Assembly: GCA_964006375.1 (NCBI GenBank)
Contig: OZ023267.1
Coordinates: forward strand, 84,801,406 to 84,865,405
Reading direction: 5' to 3'
From: Tillus elongatus
Taxonomy: Eukaryota > Arthropoda > Insecta > Coleoptera > Cleridae
DNA length: 64,000 nucleotides
The notes beneath the pieces are model-generated. The model worked only from the letters and a program-made list of their open reading frames with translations, did no database searches and had not been told where the DNA came from. Both the position numbers and the translations under genes were made by a program. Positions within the stretch are counted from its first letter, which is position 1. Each line of letters opens with the position of its first letter. Shown here piece by piece: positions 42,915-55,880 of this stretch.

Positions 42915-43460
42915 GCTGATGCTGCAATCACAATCAAGATTCAATGATACAGAGAAGAGGATATACTACACACTAAGGCAGTTTGAGGCCAAACTGAACC
43001 AATATCTGAAAGCCATCAACAACATGAACCTTGGTACAAAGCAGTAGATAAAAATTCATTAAAGATTCACATATTGAGTGTTTATCAGATATCTGATCGA
43101 TTTCTAGCTGAACTTACTCATCATTATAGAAGCCTACTAAACATACATGTGAACCAAGCCAACATTTACGACTTTCTTTCACCGGCACACATTGATCAAA
43201 TCATAATTGCAGCAACGAGACAACTACCACAGCATCTGGAGATCATTTCATATCCGATATTTCGGTCAGAAATTGGTCACAGTGAGAAATATATTCATCT
43301 GTACAGCTACTTCACAATGACAGAGGTAACGCAATTTATACTAATAAAAGTCACCCCGAGTCCGTATAAGGTGGAAAACGAAACCTATTGGTCTATGGAA
43401 GTACCCAAACAAATCCTAGGAGTGGATTATAACACGCAACGATGATGATGAACTCACAAG
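42915..43460 (+). pseudogene. Errantivirus-like env, lineage 1 (copy 3)
   Basis: Open at 43,074-43,445; same segment as 5,251-5,622 with SVYQISDRFLAELTHHYRSL and EKYIHLYSYFTMTEVTQFIL. A short stretch of C-terminal half remains to 43,620 (HNCIIDEIYQ, ESQVDNLETT), then LTR. Confidence 0.6.
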
Positions 43461-43629
43461 CAGCATCCCAATCTCCAAGAATCTATATGTGTATTCCCCA
43501 GCTAAGAAGCATGAAAAGCAACCACAACTGCATAATAGATGAGATATACCAGAGGGATGACAAAACCACGTATCCAATCCATCACTAGAAAGTCAAGTCG
43601 ACAATCTGGAAACAACTGTATGCACATAC

Positions 43630-45258
<1,629 letters not shown>

Positions 45259-45299
45259 CTGAGTTGAAGGTGATCTTGGCAGGTGGCCGTTTGCAGAGT

Positions 45300-46890
45300 T
45301 GGCTCTAGTTGTTTACCCATCCATGAATAGTCATTCTAATTGCGCTGCACTAATCCATTCGTCAGCGACCTTGGGTGTTGAATGTGGTGGTATATGGGCA
45401 AATTGATGGTTCCTGGAATTCTGCCATTGTTTTATTGTAATTGGGATTTGATATTGTTCAGTGGGACATTTTCTAATTTTATTTCTGGTACTTTGTCTGG
45501 GAAGATGGGTGCTTTATTTGTTACCAATTCTATTGTTGGGAGATTGAATGATTGTTGTGTTTCCGATGCCATCTGTACTGAGCTGAATCTTTCGTTATTG
45601 ATGATAAGTTGGCATTTGGGTTTCAGATTCGCCAGTTTTGTTCCGCTGATTATTTTGGTTTCTTCGCAGTTAAGTTTGATCTTCGTTTCTTCTGGTGCCA
45701 CTATTATGTATTGTGTATTGCCATATTTAGAGACTGTTGTTTTCGTTATTTTGACCAGTTCTTGTCACTAAATTGGCGCTCTGCTTACATCTCGTCTGTC
45801 AAATGCAACAGTTTGTGGTTAATTGACCTGGTTTCCGAGGCCATACGGTAGTTATCACACACACACACACCAGTTCTTGTTTGCAATTGTTTATTGGTGT
45901 CTGGAAATTGATCAGTTTAATTTCGCATGGGTTGTTGTCGTTTAGTGCTGTCGGGTTGTCATTTTCACAAAAGTATGTTTGGTCTTTTAGATTCCTACAC
46001 TTTTCGTTTCTGTAAGCGTAGTGTTTGCGCTAAGGATTAGGTACGTGTTTCTAGCGACAATCATTTTAAAGGTATACGGATCTTTACTGACTGGTAATGC
46101 ATAGAATTGATAATAAATATAGTCTGGTTTGTCTATTAGAGTTATATCTATTTGGAATATAATTTTAAAGTCAATTTGAACTGTGTTTTTTAAATATTTT
46201 TTCGTAGAGTGAAATGTCGGATTTTGTTATTAATCTTTATTTTAAGATATGGGGTTTTCAATGGTTTCTAATTCTTTTGATATTAACTTTGGTTTCAGTA
46301 TTGACATATGATGTGTGTATAATTTTGAAAATGTAATTGCATTTTCTGTTGTTAATATCATATTTAGTACATTCTTTAACAAATAACTGATATGTGTAAG
46401 TAATTACAAATGTTGTACTCTATGAAAATTCGTTAGTTGGTCTCTTTTTAAACTATCTATTGTCTATTCCAAATCGTTTATTCTCGCTACTATGACTTCT
46501 TGGTTAAGGTTCAGGTTGTCTATTATTAAACTCTGCTATAGAATCTATCATTAGTGATGTTTGTGACCTAAAAAGTTGATGTACTTGATTTTGATCTTTT
46601 CTCAAAATTTCGAGAGCTTTATATATTCTGTCGCCGTCATCCGCATCTAAGTTCCCAGTTATTGATTTGAATATAGATCCTAGTCTGTTCATTATACCTC
46701 CGTTGTTCCTAATTGTTGTTGGAAATATTCGATAAAATGGTGAAATTAATGGTTAAAATAAAAATTTTATATTCCAACTTGTACTCTGCATTCATTACGC
46801 TTAGTATGTTGTCGAAATAAGTTTTTAGTCCGTTAAAGTCGTCGTATATTTGTCTCAAGTATGTATATTAATCATTCTCTATTATTCGTT
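45300..46890 (-). pseudogene. Errantivirus-like env, lineage 2 (minus-strand copy)
   Basis: Minus strand: fusion-peptide region MNRLGSIFKSITGNLDADDG (46,692), C-terminal part MAPEETKIKLNCEETKIISG (45,701-45,432) and PLNNIKSQLQ. The transmembrane end is partly deleted before 45,400. It shares the loss of the basic cleavage site with the plus copy, so both derive from one dead ancestor. Confidence 0.65.
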
Positions 46891-46899
46891 ATCTGAAAA

Positions 46900-47245
46900 G
46901 GCTTGTCCCAGTTTGCAAATAGATACTGACAGGACAGAAATATTGGATTCATGCTAAATGTGGCGTGCGTCAGGACCAACACTGTGGAACATGTATTACG
47001 ATAAGCTCTTTAGTCTGGAGTCCGTAAACAACACGGCTATTATAGGGTATGCAGATCATTTGGTGGTGATTGTAAGCGGAGTAAATAAGGGTGACCTAGA
47101 GAATAATAAGGGTGCAAAACTGGATGGAAAATAGTGGTCTCCGACTTGAGCCTCACAAAACTGAAAGTATAGTGCTAGTGGACGAAGAACACTGAGAACA
47201 GTAACCGTCAAGTTGGGGAATGCAGACATTTATGGTTTTATCACT
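46900..47245 (+). pseudogene. R1-like RT fragment (inverted sister of 34.3-34.7 kb)
   Basis: Plus frame: GPTLWNMYYDKLFSLESVNN, TAIIGYADHLVVIVSG and LRTVTVKLGNADI. It holds the empty target site of the 34,710-38,058 insertion at about 46,898. Confidence 0.7.
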
Positions 47246-47640
47246 TTATGGTGTCCAGCAACGTTAACAAGGGTAGGGCGGATACTGGATCCAAATGTGA
47301 CGAGAAAAAAAAACGATCGGTTACTTATAATAGACGTTCCGCCGTGAGAACCGTTGCAACGTCTGTGCGAAATTACCAGTAAATCGTATGAGCGTTCGTT
47401 GCGAGTGCCGCGTATAGGACGTTTTAGGGACAACAAAGTAGGCGGAGTCTCACCTTGGCGCTGACTTGGCTGCGGCTGCACTATGAACTACGCTTACTCT
47501 TCACGATATTTCGAACTTCTCAAATTGGCAAATACAATAACAGACAAGAGGGGCATGGTGTCATTTCGATCGACACACTTCAGAGGACAAAATAATAAGA
47601 GAGGAAAAAAAAGGTTCTGATGAGTGAAATGTGGCGTCGG
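47245..47640 (-). repeat. H2B tail repeat (copy 5)
   Basis: Reverse complement of the tail, including ACTTATAATAGACGTTCCGC and GGCTGCGGCTGCACTATGAA. Together with the R1 piece it matches 33,945-34,709 inverted. Confidence 0.8.
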
Positions 47641-47702
47641 TCAAACAATAGCTAATTGCGATTAGGTTACGGATCGAGCATTTGTAATGTTTGTAAATTT
47701 GT

Positions 47703-47718
47703 GACTCTTTAAAGGGCC
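47703..47718 (-). terminator. Decayed histone 3' stem-loop (copy 2)
   Basis: On the minus strand GGCCCTTTAAAGAGTC; the UUUUCA loop has changed to UUUAAA. Confidence 0.65.
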
Positions 47719-47781
47719 GACTTTTTTCTCTCCAAGTTTTCCGTCTAATGTGACACAATTGAAAGGCACACGTTTATTTAT

Positions 47782-48170
47782 TTACTTCGAGCTGGTGTAT
47801 TTGATAACGGGCTTGGTGCCTTCGCTGACTGCGTGTTTGGCGAGTTCACCGAGTAGAAGGTGCCTGACGGTGGTCTCGATCTCCCTGCTGGTTATCGTGG
47901 ATCTGTTGTTGTAATGAGCGAGCCTGGAGACTTCGGCGGTGATGCGCGCCAATATGTCGTTGACGAAGCTCTCCATTATGCTTATGGCCTTGATCGAGGT
48001 ACGGGGTCGGGATGTACTTGCTTCAGCATTTTGTAAATATAAATTGCGTAGCACTCCTTCATCCTCCGCTTCTTTTTGTCGCCCTTGGAGATGTTCTTCT
48101 GGGCCTTGCAGTTCTTCTTGATAACTTTACCTAGAGGTAAAGTTATCAAGGCTAGAGCCTTCGGTGGCAT
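47782..48170 (-). pseudogene. Histone H2B pseudogene (copy 2)
   Basis: Minus strand, from 48,170: MPPKA, then an aberrant insert, then [41 protein letters not shown] frameshift precedes [20 protein letters not shown] and [28 protein letters not shown]. It keeps more conserved residues than copy 1. The N-terminal insert is a local inverted duplication (see 48,117-48,150). Confidence 0.9.
48117..48150. repeat. Perfect 16-bp palindrome inserted in H2B
   Basis: CTTGATAACTTTACCT - AG - AGGTAAAGTTATCAAG. In copy 1 the GGTAAAGTTATCAAG (GKVIK) sequence occurs once; here an inverted copy of it has been added next to it. Confidence 0.95.
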
Positions 48171-48174
48171 CTTG

Positions 48175-48500
48175 TCAGTATACAGAACAAACGTCGGAAC
48201 GATAGTGATGGTCCGCTTTCCTTTTTCTTTGTTGCTTCCGTAAGTTTACATGGCTTGTTTTCGGATTTTGTGTTGCCCTTTAAATGGGTGTCGATTGTCA
48301 TGACTGTCCGCACCGAAATCGACTTCGTTTTGGTTACGCGGCGCTGTGGACGTAGGTCACTCTCAAAGAATCCGGCTCCGTCATTCGTACCGGCCAACTT
48401 CTATCTATAAATGGATACCGCAATGACATCAACACTTTCAGAGGTGGCACGGCAGTGTATGTTCAAACAAATATTGACCACCTTTTTCTCAGTTCGTAGT
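48175..48500 (-). promoter_or_regulatory. H2B upstream region (copy 2)
   Basis: Reverse complement of 23,380-23,720, including the TATA-like CCATTTATAGATAG near 48,405 (minus strand). Joined at about 48,540 to the Helentron endonuclease exactly as in the left cassette. Confidence 0.45.
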
Positions 48501-48544
48501 TTAACGTAGTTCACAGTGCAGCCGCAGACAAGTCAGGTTATTTT

Positions 48545-49500
<956 letters not shown>

Positions 49501-49728
49501 ATTGTAGATGGGCTTTTCATTAATATTTTTGTCTGAAAGGAAGATCGAAAGGAGGCTCTTATTTACAAGAAAGATCAGCAGGAGCAAGTACGATAGATAA
49601 TAAAATAATTTAGTTATTTCCGCCGATACAAATATGTTAATTTTTTGGTTGTTTAACGTTAGTGACCAACTACCTGCACAAGAATATAAGCAGAGATATA
49701 GATGTAAGATATTTAGGATCATTTATTA

Positions 49729-49770
49729 CTCTGATGACGTTAACTCGGTTAGGGAAACGATCGTCAGGTT
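49729..49770 (+). ncRNA. Hammerhead-like motif, diverged
   Basis: CUGAUGACG-UUAAC-UCG-GUUAG-GGAAAC-GAUCGUC-AGG, identical in its core to the 21.8-kb motif on the other strand, as expected for inverted cassettes. Confidence 0.5.
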
Positions 49771-49879
49771 TCTTTAAATATCTTGTAGTTATTTCAGTTC
49801 TCCAAGTGTACGTGTCTTCAAAATACTACCTGTTTCTTCATTATTTTAGTCCTTTGGGTTTCTACCTTATCTACAATTA

Positions 49880-50650
49880 AACCGTCCAGCTTGTGTCATT
49901 GATAAATGAGATGACGGTTACATTCAGTTTTGTTGATATTTTGAGTGCCAGTCACTATGACTTTGTGTTCATTTCGTATATTTTTAACTAAGCTATACAA
50001 TGTGTTTGTTCGATAGACATTTCTATACTAAGCAGTAGGCAGGCATGTATGATATATGTAGCTTTACTAGGAGATAACATCTGCTTCTTTCAGTTCTTCA
50101 ATGATTTATTGAATTTAGTTGTTATGGGCATTATTATCAGCTACTTGAGAAGGCACTAGAACTCTAAGTATATCAACTAACTTATTGATGTCATCCTCAT
50201 TCACATATTTTATTTGCTTGTTATTTTGTATCATCCACTTGTTAGTGCTGATTTTTCTATCATTTACATTGTGAATTTTGGGTTGGGTTTTTGTTTTAAG
50301 TTAGGATGTGTGTCGTCACCAAAAACGTGAGGAGTTGAGGATGTTCCGCTCGAGGATTTCTCATTGGTTTCGTTAGAGTTAGATACTTTTCTGAGAAAAA
50401 TTAGTTCACCCATTCGGATTGTATTTAACTTTATAAACACTGTTTGATCCTAGAATATCTTTATAGTGTCGAAGATCGTCATAAGTATATGCCTTAGGCC
50501 TTTACATAAAAACCAATTCTAGCAAACCTTCTATTTTATCTAGTTTAATTTCATCATTAATGTTTGTTTAAAGGATGCAAATCTTCATCATTGTCAGGTC
50601 TATCAGATTAAAGCATTAAGTGATTTCGAATGTTTTCAGCAAGTTTTGTT
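49880..50650 (-). pseudogene. Post-ORF-B fragment and Polinton ORF-B (inverted cassette copy)
   Basis: Minus strand: from about 50,640 NLAENIRNHL, then LDKIEGLLELVFM-stop-RPKAYTYDDLRHYKDIL, RISTNKWMIQNNKQIKYVNE and PSQVADNNAHNN, ending EADVIS near 50,075. The NIPNEVK-like fragment follows at 50,010-49,950. Confidence 0.5.
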
Positions 50651-50689
50651 TTGCGTTGTACTAAAATCTTTTACTTGATATTTTTCTCT

Positions 50690-51005
50690 TCTCACGTCCA
50701 TCTCGCTAAAGTTTTTTTTGTTTCAAACAAGTTGGTTGTTGGTCTGATGTAAACCACTTGTTAGTTGGTTACCGTGCTAAGAATACAAACTGTTTGGCGG
50801 TTTAAAGTATACTAGCTATGAGTTGGTTTTGTGTCTACCTATCTATTGTTAGTCGTCTAACGCGACAGCTATTGGCCAGCTCTGTGTCTATCACTACAGC
50901 TGTTAGACAGCTACTAGTTTGACACAACAGCTGTCAGACAGCTTTCTCCTGATACTGTATGCCTCTAATTTCAAAGGCTATATAAGAGAGCTTTTCAGCA
51001 GTTTG
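50690..51005 (+). promoter_or_regulatory. CAGCTGT-rich segment with TATA box (copy 3)
   Basis: Contains TTGGTTACCGTGCTAAGA, several CAGCTGT/ACAGCT words, and GGCTATATAAGAGAGC at about 50,977. Confidence 0.5.
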
Positions 51006-51009
51006 TTAA

Positions 51010-51480
51010 TACGCATAAATAGAAATTGCTCCAATTTAATTGGCGCAGCAGATGCAAATAAAGCTTTAATGGTTACCATTGAATGCATGGTACTGCAGGT
51101 CAAATATATTCACCCCAAACAATGTTATACAACAGCAATTATTAAGGTCGATTACTATGGATAAAAAGGTTCATACTCCATATAGAAAATGGGAAATGTA
51201 TGAATTACCGAATCTCAATAATTCGACTAAAAGCTTGTGGTCCATTAAGACTTCTTCAAACACTGAACGACCTAGATTTGTTATTGTGAGATTGCAAACT
51301 GATCGTTACAAAATACATCAACTTTATAAAATATAATCGGGATATAAGACTTCACTTAAATTCTAAAGAAATCCCAACAGGAGGTCTGAATTTGAACTTT
51401 ACCCAGTAAATTACATCAAGCGTTCGTATGTTGGTATAGAACCTACACCTACCTTGGATTATAAGACTTTTACAAAATAT
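51010..51480 (+). pseudogene. Polinton-like capsid C-terminal fragment (copy 3)
   Basis: LIGAADANKALMVTIECMVL, then a 5-base insertion shifts frame; KWEMYELPNLNNSTKSLWSI, RPRFVIVRLQTDRY follow (51,079-51,336), then DLNFTQ-IT-like end. Left half of an inverted pair with the next capsid fragment. Confidence 0.45.
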
Positions 51481-51589
51481 CCCATGTTTGTATAGAATCG
51501 CTGTACCTGGATCAATCAAATACAAACATGGAATATTTTGTAAAGGGCTTCTAATCTGAGGTAATACAAACATGGGATATTTTATAAAA

Positions 51590-52025
51590 GCATTGTAATT
51601 CAAGGTAGGTGTTGTTTCTCTACTAACATACGAACGCTCGATGTAATTTACTTGGTTTAAGTGAAGATTCATACCTTCTGTGGCGATTTCCTTATAATTT
51701 AAGTGAAGTCTTAGATCTCGTATGTATTTTCCAACGTTATTGTATCAATCCGTTTCAAATCTTACAATGCCATATCTTGGCTCGTCAGCGTTTGAGGAAT
51801 GGACCACAAGCCTTAAGTTGAAGTTTTGATGTTCGCTATTCATACATTTCCCATATTCTATATGGTATAAGAACCTTTTTATCCATAGTAGTCGACTTTA
51901 CTAATTGCTGTTGTATAACATCGTTTGGATGAATATGTAGTACCATGCATTCAATGTAAAACGTTAAAGCTTTATCTGCATCTGCTGCGGCAACCAAATT
52001 GGAGCACTTTATAGTTATCCCTATT
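51590..52025 (-). pseudogene. Polinton-like capsid C-terminal fragment (copy 4)
   Basis: Minus strand: LVAAADADKALTFYIECMVL, HIHPNDVIQQQLVKSTTMDK, KVLIPYRIWEMYE and the C-terminal NLHLNQVNYIERSYVSRET. Same start point behind TATA as the other copies. Confidence 0.45.
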
Positions 52026-52290
52026 AACGATTGCCAAAAGCTCTCTTATATAGTCTATTAAAATATTACATAGGTATACAGTATCACGACAGACCGCTGT
52101 TTAATAGCTGTCCAACAGCTGTCGTGTGAAACTAGTAGCTGTCTAACATCAGTAGTGTCAGACACACAGCTGTCCAAGAGCTGTTGTGATAGGCAACTAA
52201 CAATAGATAGGTAGAGAGACAACCAACCTAAAGCTAATATACCTTAAAACGCCAAACAGTTTGTCTCTCTTAGCACGGTAACAAAAAGAT
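52026..52290 (-). promoter_or_regulatory. CAGCTGT-rich segment with TATA box (copy 4)
   Basis: Minus strand GACTATATAAGAGAGC near 52,050, preceded by ACAGCTGTTGGACAGCT and TTGGACAGCTGTGTGTC. Mirrors 33,235-33,490. Confidence 0.5.
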
Positions 52291-52655
52291 ATTATTTTTG
52301 TACAGCACAACACAAAACTTGCTGAAAACATTCGAAAGAATCATTTGATGCTTAAGCCTGATAGAGCCTTCAATTAGAAATGCGTCATTTATACAAACAC
52401 ATAGACTTTTTTTTAATTTTATATTATTGGCTGCGGCATCTCAGGCCATTAGCACATTTTTCCCATCATTCAATATATTTTTTAAATTTTCCAGACAGAG
52501 TCAAATTGGCTCGCCCGGGAATCGAACCCGGGACCTCTCGCTTAGCAGGCTGGCACCTAGCCACCTGCGCCACGAGGGCGTCGACTTAGACTTAAATAAT
52601 GATGAAATTCAACTAAAATACTAAAATAGAAGGTTTGCTAGAATTGGTTTTTATG
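52291..52655 (+). pseudogene. ORF-B N-terminal fragment split by a SINE
   Basis: NLLKTFERII / KLAENIRKNHLMLKPDRA before the SINE, then DLNNDEIQLKY-like and RRFARIGF after it. Matches 33,040-33,230 inverted, which lacks the SINE. Confidence 0.5.
52398..52582 (-). mobile_element. tRNA-derived SINE
   Basis: On the minus strand from about 52,581: GACGCCCTCGTGGCGCAGGT (A box TGGCGCAGGTGG), then GGTCCCGGGTTCGATTCCCG (B box GGTTCGATTCC), a 105-bp body and a terminal T-run on the plus strand (A-rich tail). TAGACTT flanks both ends. The anticodon stem has two mismatches, so it is SINE-type and not a working tRNA gene. Confidence 0.85.
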
Positions 52656-52659
52656 CAAC

Positions 52660-52845
52660 TAACTATTTTATTTGATTCCAACTAAACTCCACTATGCGTA
52701 TCTCCACCATAACCAAAACTGCTGCCACTGCTTCTTCACTAAACTTCTTTTTACCTCTAAAGTTTAGTAACAAACATATTCTTAAATTTATTCTCAATGG
52801 TGGCGCTTGCCTAATTAATTACTGGCAATAGAGGTAACTTACGAA
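52660..52845 (-). pseudogene. Fibre-like fragment (inverted sister of 32.9 kb)
   Basis: Minus-strand IENKFKNMFVTKL region and following decayed sequence, same junctions as 32,881-33,040. Confidence 0.4.
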
Positions 52846-52849
52846 AGAG

Positions 52850-53440
52850 GCGAAAATAGAAGAAAAGAAAAAAAGGAGCAAGCACCGAAACATTGCTGAA
52901 GTGGCAGCGAGAATGGGAACAGTAAAAGTCTACATCCCAGTGGACAAAGAGGCTCAATCCACATATATAGACATGGATATAGAGACAGCATTGGGAGGTG
53001 GGTTATTATTTTACCCAATTTCTGTCAGGTCATGGACGTTTCAGGTCTTACCTGAGTAAAACTAAAATAGTTGACAAATAAGAATGTACCTATTGTGGTG
53101 ATAGAGATATGCCTGAACACACCGTTTTTGAGTGCGCAAGATGGCCGCAAATAAGAGAACAAATGTAAATAATATTGGCAGAAATGTAACAGCAGATAAT
53201 GTGGTGGAGCATATGCTGGGAAATGAAAGGGTGTGGAATACTGTGGGAATAAAAGTCGTAGAAGTTACGTAGTCAAAAGAGGATAAATACAGGATTTAGA
53301 AGTTTTTAAAACAACAAGAGTTAGGGACCTGGTGAAGCAATGCCAGCGAGTGGTTTACGCCACCACTATAGGTTTCAAGGGGGTGTTTAGTGGGTAGTCT
53401 CGACCTGGAGGGAAGGGGAGTTTGGTTTCCAGCAACGTTA
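52850..53440 (+). pseudogene. R1-like non-LTR element, 3' end
   Basis: Plus frames: NIAEVAARMGTVKVYIPVDK, AQSTYIDMDIETALGGGLLF, then CTYCGDRDMPEHTVFECARW at 53,085-53,145 (C-x2-C-x7-H-x4-C, the R1-group C-terminal zinc finger), REQM, VVEHMLGNERVWNTV, and a 3' region GAGGGAAGGGGAGTTTGG. No RT core here. Confidence 0.7.
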
Positions 53441-53545
53441 ACAAGGGTAGGGCGGATACTGGATTCATAAGTGACGAGAGAAAAAAACAAGCGTGCAGTC
53501 TACGGTTGGTTACCTGTAATAGACGCTCCGCCGTGAGAACCGGAA
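53441..53545 (-). repeat. H2B tail/R1 junction piece
   Basis: CAACGTTAACAAGGGTAGGG to TAATAGACGCTCCGCCGTGA, also at 34,250-34,330, 47,255-47,345 and 61,815-61,915. It always lies between R1 sequence and the H2B tail. Confidence 0.7.
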
Positions 53546-54420
53546 ATTTAATCATTTTCGTAGCTAACTGTTTTAGACCTTTATTTGTTAAACATAAATC
53601 AAAAGATAAAGATAACCTATTAACCTATGATATATCCTCGCTGTCACTGTCACCTGACGTGTTCAACACTCGAACAGTAATAATAGTAATAATAATAATA
53701 GAAATATTATGACTGACGAAGAGCCATAGTGTTTCTCGTCGATGGATAGTTGTTCGTTTCTCTGCGGTTGATTTGTTGATCCTTTCCGCTTATTTGTCTA
53801 CGTTTAAAAAAAACGTAGCAACCTCTACCAACTTCCAATGGAGACACAAATTTTCAATAAAATTCATATTTTCCGCCAAAACTAAATAACCTATCACCCA
53901 ATACAACAAACAACACACTTAACCTGAACAAACACAAAGATTCAACAAATAGGTGAGCTTATATGACAGCTGTGTGTATAACCTACAAACATAAACAACC
54001 AAACATAGCCTAAGAAACGTTGGTAAGCTCGTAACAAACAAACATTCGGCTAGCGGGATACCCTACAGCCGACATAACTTAAAATACAACACATTGAGAC
54101 TTACAAACAGTCAGATAGCGGGAATCGGCATGGAACATAACCACAGATCACATGGAGCTTATATGTCAACCAACATCAGGCTAATCGGTACATGTCACAA
54201 CAAATAACCTAATCTCGGTTTGCGGGGTAGCCGATAGCCGACATAACCTAAAATATAACACATGGACACTTAACCTCAACAAACAAACAGATAGCGGGAA
54301 TTAGCATGCTTATATGTCATAACATACAACACACTTAACCTCAACAATCAGATAGCGGGGAATCGGCAAACACATGGAGACCAAACCTGATTGCGGCCAT
54401 CTTGGAACATTTGACGCAAT
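53546..54420. repeat. Degenerate 170-bp repeats, no gene seen
   Basis: From 54,050 to 54,380 the words GCCGACATAACCTAAAATA and CAGATAGCGGGAATCGGCA recur at a spacing of about 170 bases, three degenerate times. TAACCTAA-like words occur but do not form a telomeric array. The part 53,546-54,050 shows nothing I recognise. Confidence 0.5.
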
Positions 54421-54595
54421 GTGACAGGTCAGGGGTGAAAACTGACAGCTGACAGGTCAGGTGACAGCTGACAGGTCAAGTGGCAGCTGGCAGGCCAATG
54501 ACAGCTGACAGCTAACATGTGACAATTGACAGGTGACAGCTGACGGGTCAGATGACAACTGACAGATGACAGGCCAGATGTCAACTGTCAACATC
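54420..54595. repeat. TGACAGCTGACAGGTC minisatellite
   Basis: About ten degenerate copies of TGACAG(CT/GT) words over 175 bases. It is directly next to the GC-rich promoter-like element. Confidence 0.85.
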
Positions 54596-54645
54596 ACTCG
54601 CATGCGCGTGACGTCACCACGCATGCGCAGAAAAGTGGAGGGGGT
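54596..54645. promoter_or_regulatory. NRF1/CRE-like GC-rich element
   Basis: Two CGCATGCGC words flank TGACGTCA within 40 bases: GCATGCGCGTGACGTCACC then ACGCATGCGCAG. These are consensus-like for NRF-1 and CREB/ATF. No gene follows in either direction that I can identify, so it may belong to an element. Confidence 0.35.
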
Positions 54646-54815
54646 GGGTCTAAATGCCGCCCTATCTACTTGAGGGATATCGATGGTAACACTTTCGAAA
54701 TAATTCTTCAAATGTTCACATACTAGGAGCTCTCAAATTGATCTTCAAAGTCTGTGTAAGTTTAACGTAATAATTTTTGTAACCCGCTGTATAATAATAG
54801 TGTACAATTCTTATA

Positions 54816-54840
54816 AAAGTTCACTACTATAACGCACTTG
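54816..54840. repeat. Solo end of the 57.8-kb MITE
   Basis: CATAACGCACTTGCTGCGTC is shared with both termini at 57.8-58.1 kb (here ACTATAACG). It marks the 3' border of the LOA-like fragment. Confidence 0.6.
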
Positions 54841-54844
54841 CTGC

Positions 54845-55880
54845 GTCCTGAATTTTTTTTATTAGACCAATCCTGTTTGAATTATCCTTTGATAGGTTTT
54901 TCTGTAGACGCTGTGCAGCTGCAAGTTTATTTAGCCCTTCACAAAACTCTCCAAGTTCTCCTTTTGGATTGGCTAAGCTCTTTGTTATATGGGGTTAGGG
55001 CTTGTCGGTATTCAGCCCATTCCCCAGTTCTTTTTGCCCTATTAAACAGCCTTCTGGCCTCCTCTCTAAGCCGGTACAGTTCCCTGTTCCACCAAGGCAC
55101 GATTCTTTGGATTGCCTTTCAGGACAGCCGCTCGCGTAAGACAACTTTATATTTTGATTTAGGTGAGTTGAGGCTTCTTCATGCTGCTCTGGAGTGTCCA
55201 GATCGCTGTTCAGCCCCTGAACTGCCGACCGAAGAGGCATCCCAGTCGGTCAACCTAGGCATCTTGCGCTCCCCCACACACCAATTGCTTCCTCTATGTC
55301 CAACCTTCTGGTGCGATGGTCCGACATAGATGGTTCATCTGACACAGTCCAGTTTGTTATTGTATGTGTTATAAACTGGTCAGCAAGGGTAACATATAAT
55401 ACCTCTTTTCGGATCGCCTTTATAAAGGTGGGCTTATTACGTATGTTGACAATGTTATTGGCAGACAAGTAGTCAAATAGGTACTCACTAATACAACTAG
55501 TGCCTGTGCCCCCTGTCATAAGTGGTGGTGAGCATTGGCTTTACATCCTATGATAAATGGCCTAGTTATTTTCTTAAACCACGAGAACTGTAGAGAACTT
55601 CCCCTGTAGGTGACCGGCTTTCATCATCCCCAAGTGAGTAAGCTGAGCCTGCTGGCACTTCTACCAATGCAGCTACCAAGTATTGAGTGATAAACTCTGA
55701 AATATGAGTATATTGTAAATTACTATTAAGCAGTAAACCTATTCTTGGTCTGTCATGTGTGTCGCAGTAAATGAACTTGCATGATTTTATATTGAGGCCT
55801 TCAATTTGTCCTTTATAAATCCTGGGCTCCTGTAGTAGGTTTTGTCCAATAAACGATCTTCTAGGCACGCTCGTAGCTGG
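54845..55880 (-). pseudogene. LOA-like non-LTR element, endonuclease and RT linker
   Basis: Minus strand: LQEPRIYKGQIEGLNIKSCK, TPRIGLLLNSNLQYTHISEF (EEP endonuclease N-part; DRPR), then ISEYLFDYLSANNIVNIRNK, FITHTITNWTVSDEPSMSDH (SDH motif). It continues with the WWN-type linker words LPLRSAVQGLNSDLD and GEFCEGLNKLAAA. About six frameshifts. This could be the 5' part of the same family as the 1-798 fragment. Confidence 0.6.

Larger units (their letters stand above)
50760..52290. repeat. Inverted repeat of promoter plus capsid fragment
   Basis: Left arm about 50,760-51,480, right arm about 51,585-52,290; arms are clearly related but diverged by many substitutions and small indels. The centre (51,480-51,590) contains three copies of ACAAACATGG/CCATGTTTGT in both orientations, i.e. 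smaller nested fold-backs. Confidence 0.8.

Noticed and set aside
52508..52582. Functional tRNA-Ser(GCT) gene
   Set aside because: A and B boxes fit, but the anticodon stem has mismatches, and the unit continues into a 105-bp body with an A-rich tail and a target duplication. It is a SINE.
53880..54380. Telomeric (TTAGG)n-type array, from TAACCTAA words
   Set aside because: The words are isolated and embedded in longer degenerate repeats; no run of TTAGG/CCTAA is present.
54838..55329. 163-codon plus-strand protein
   Set aside because: It is the antisense shadow of the LOA-like endonuclease/linker, whose motifs are on the minus strand.
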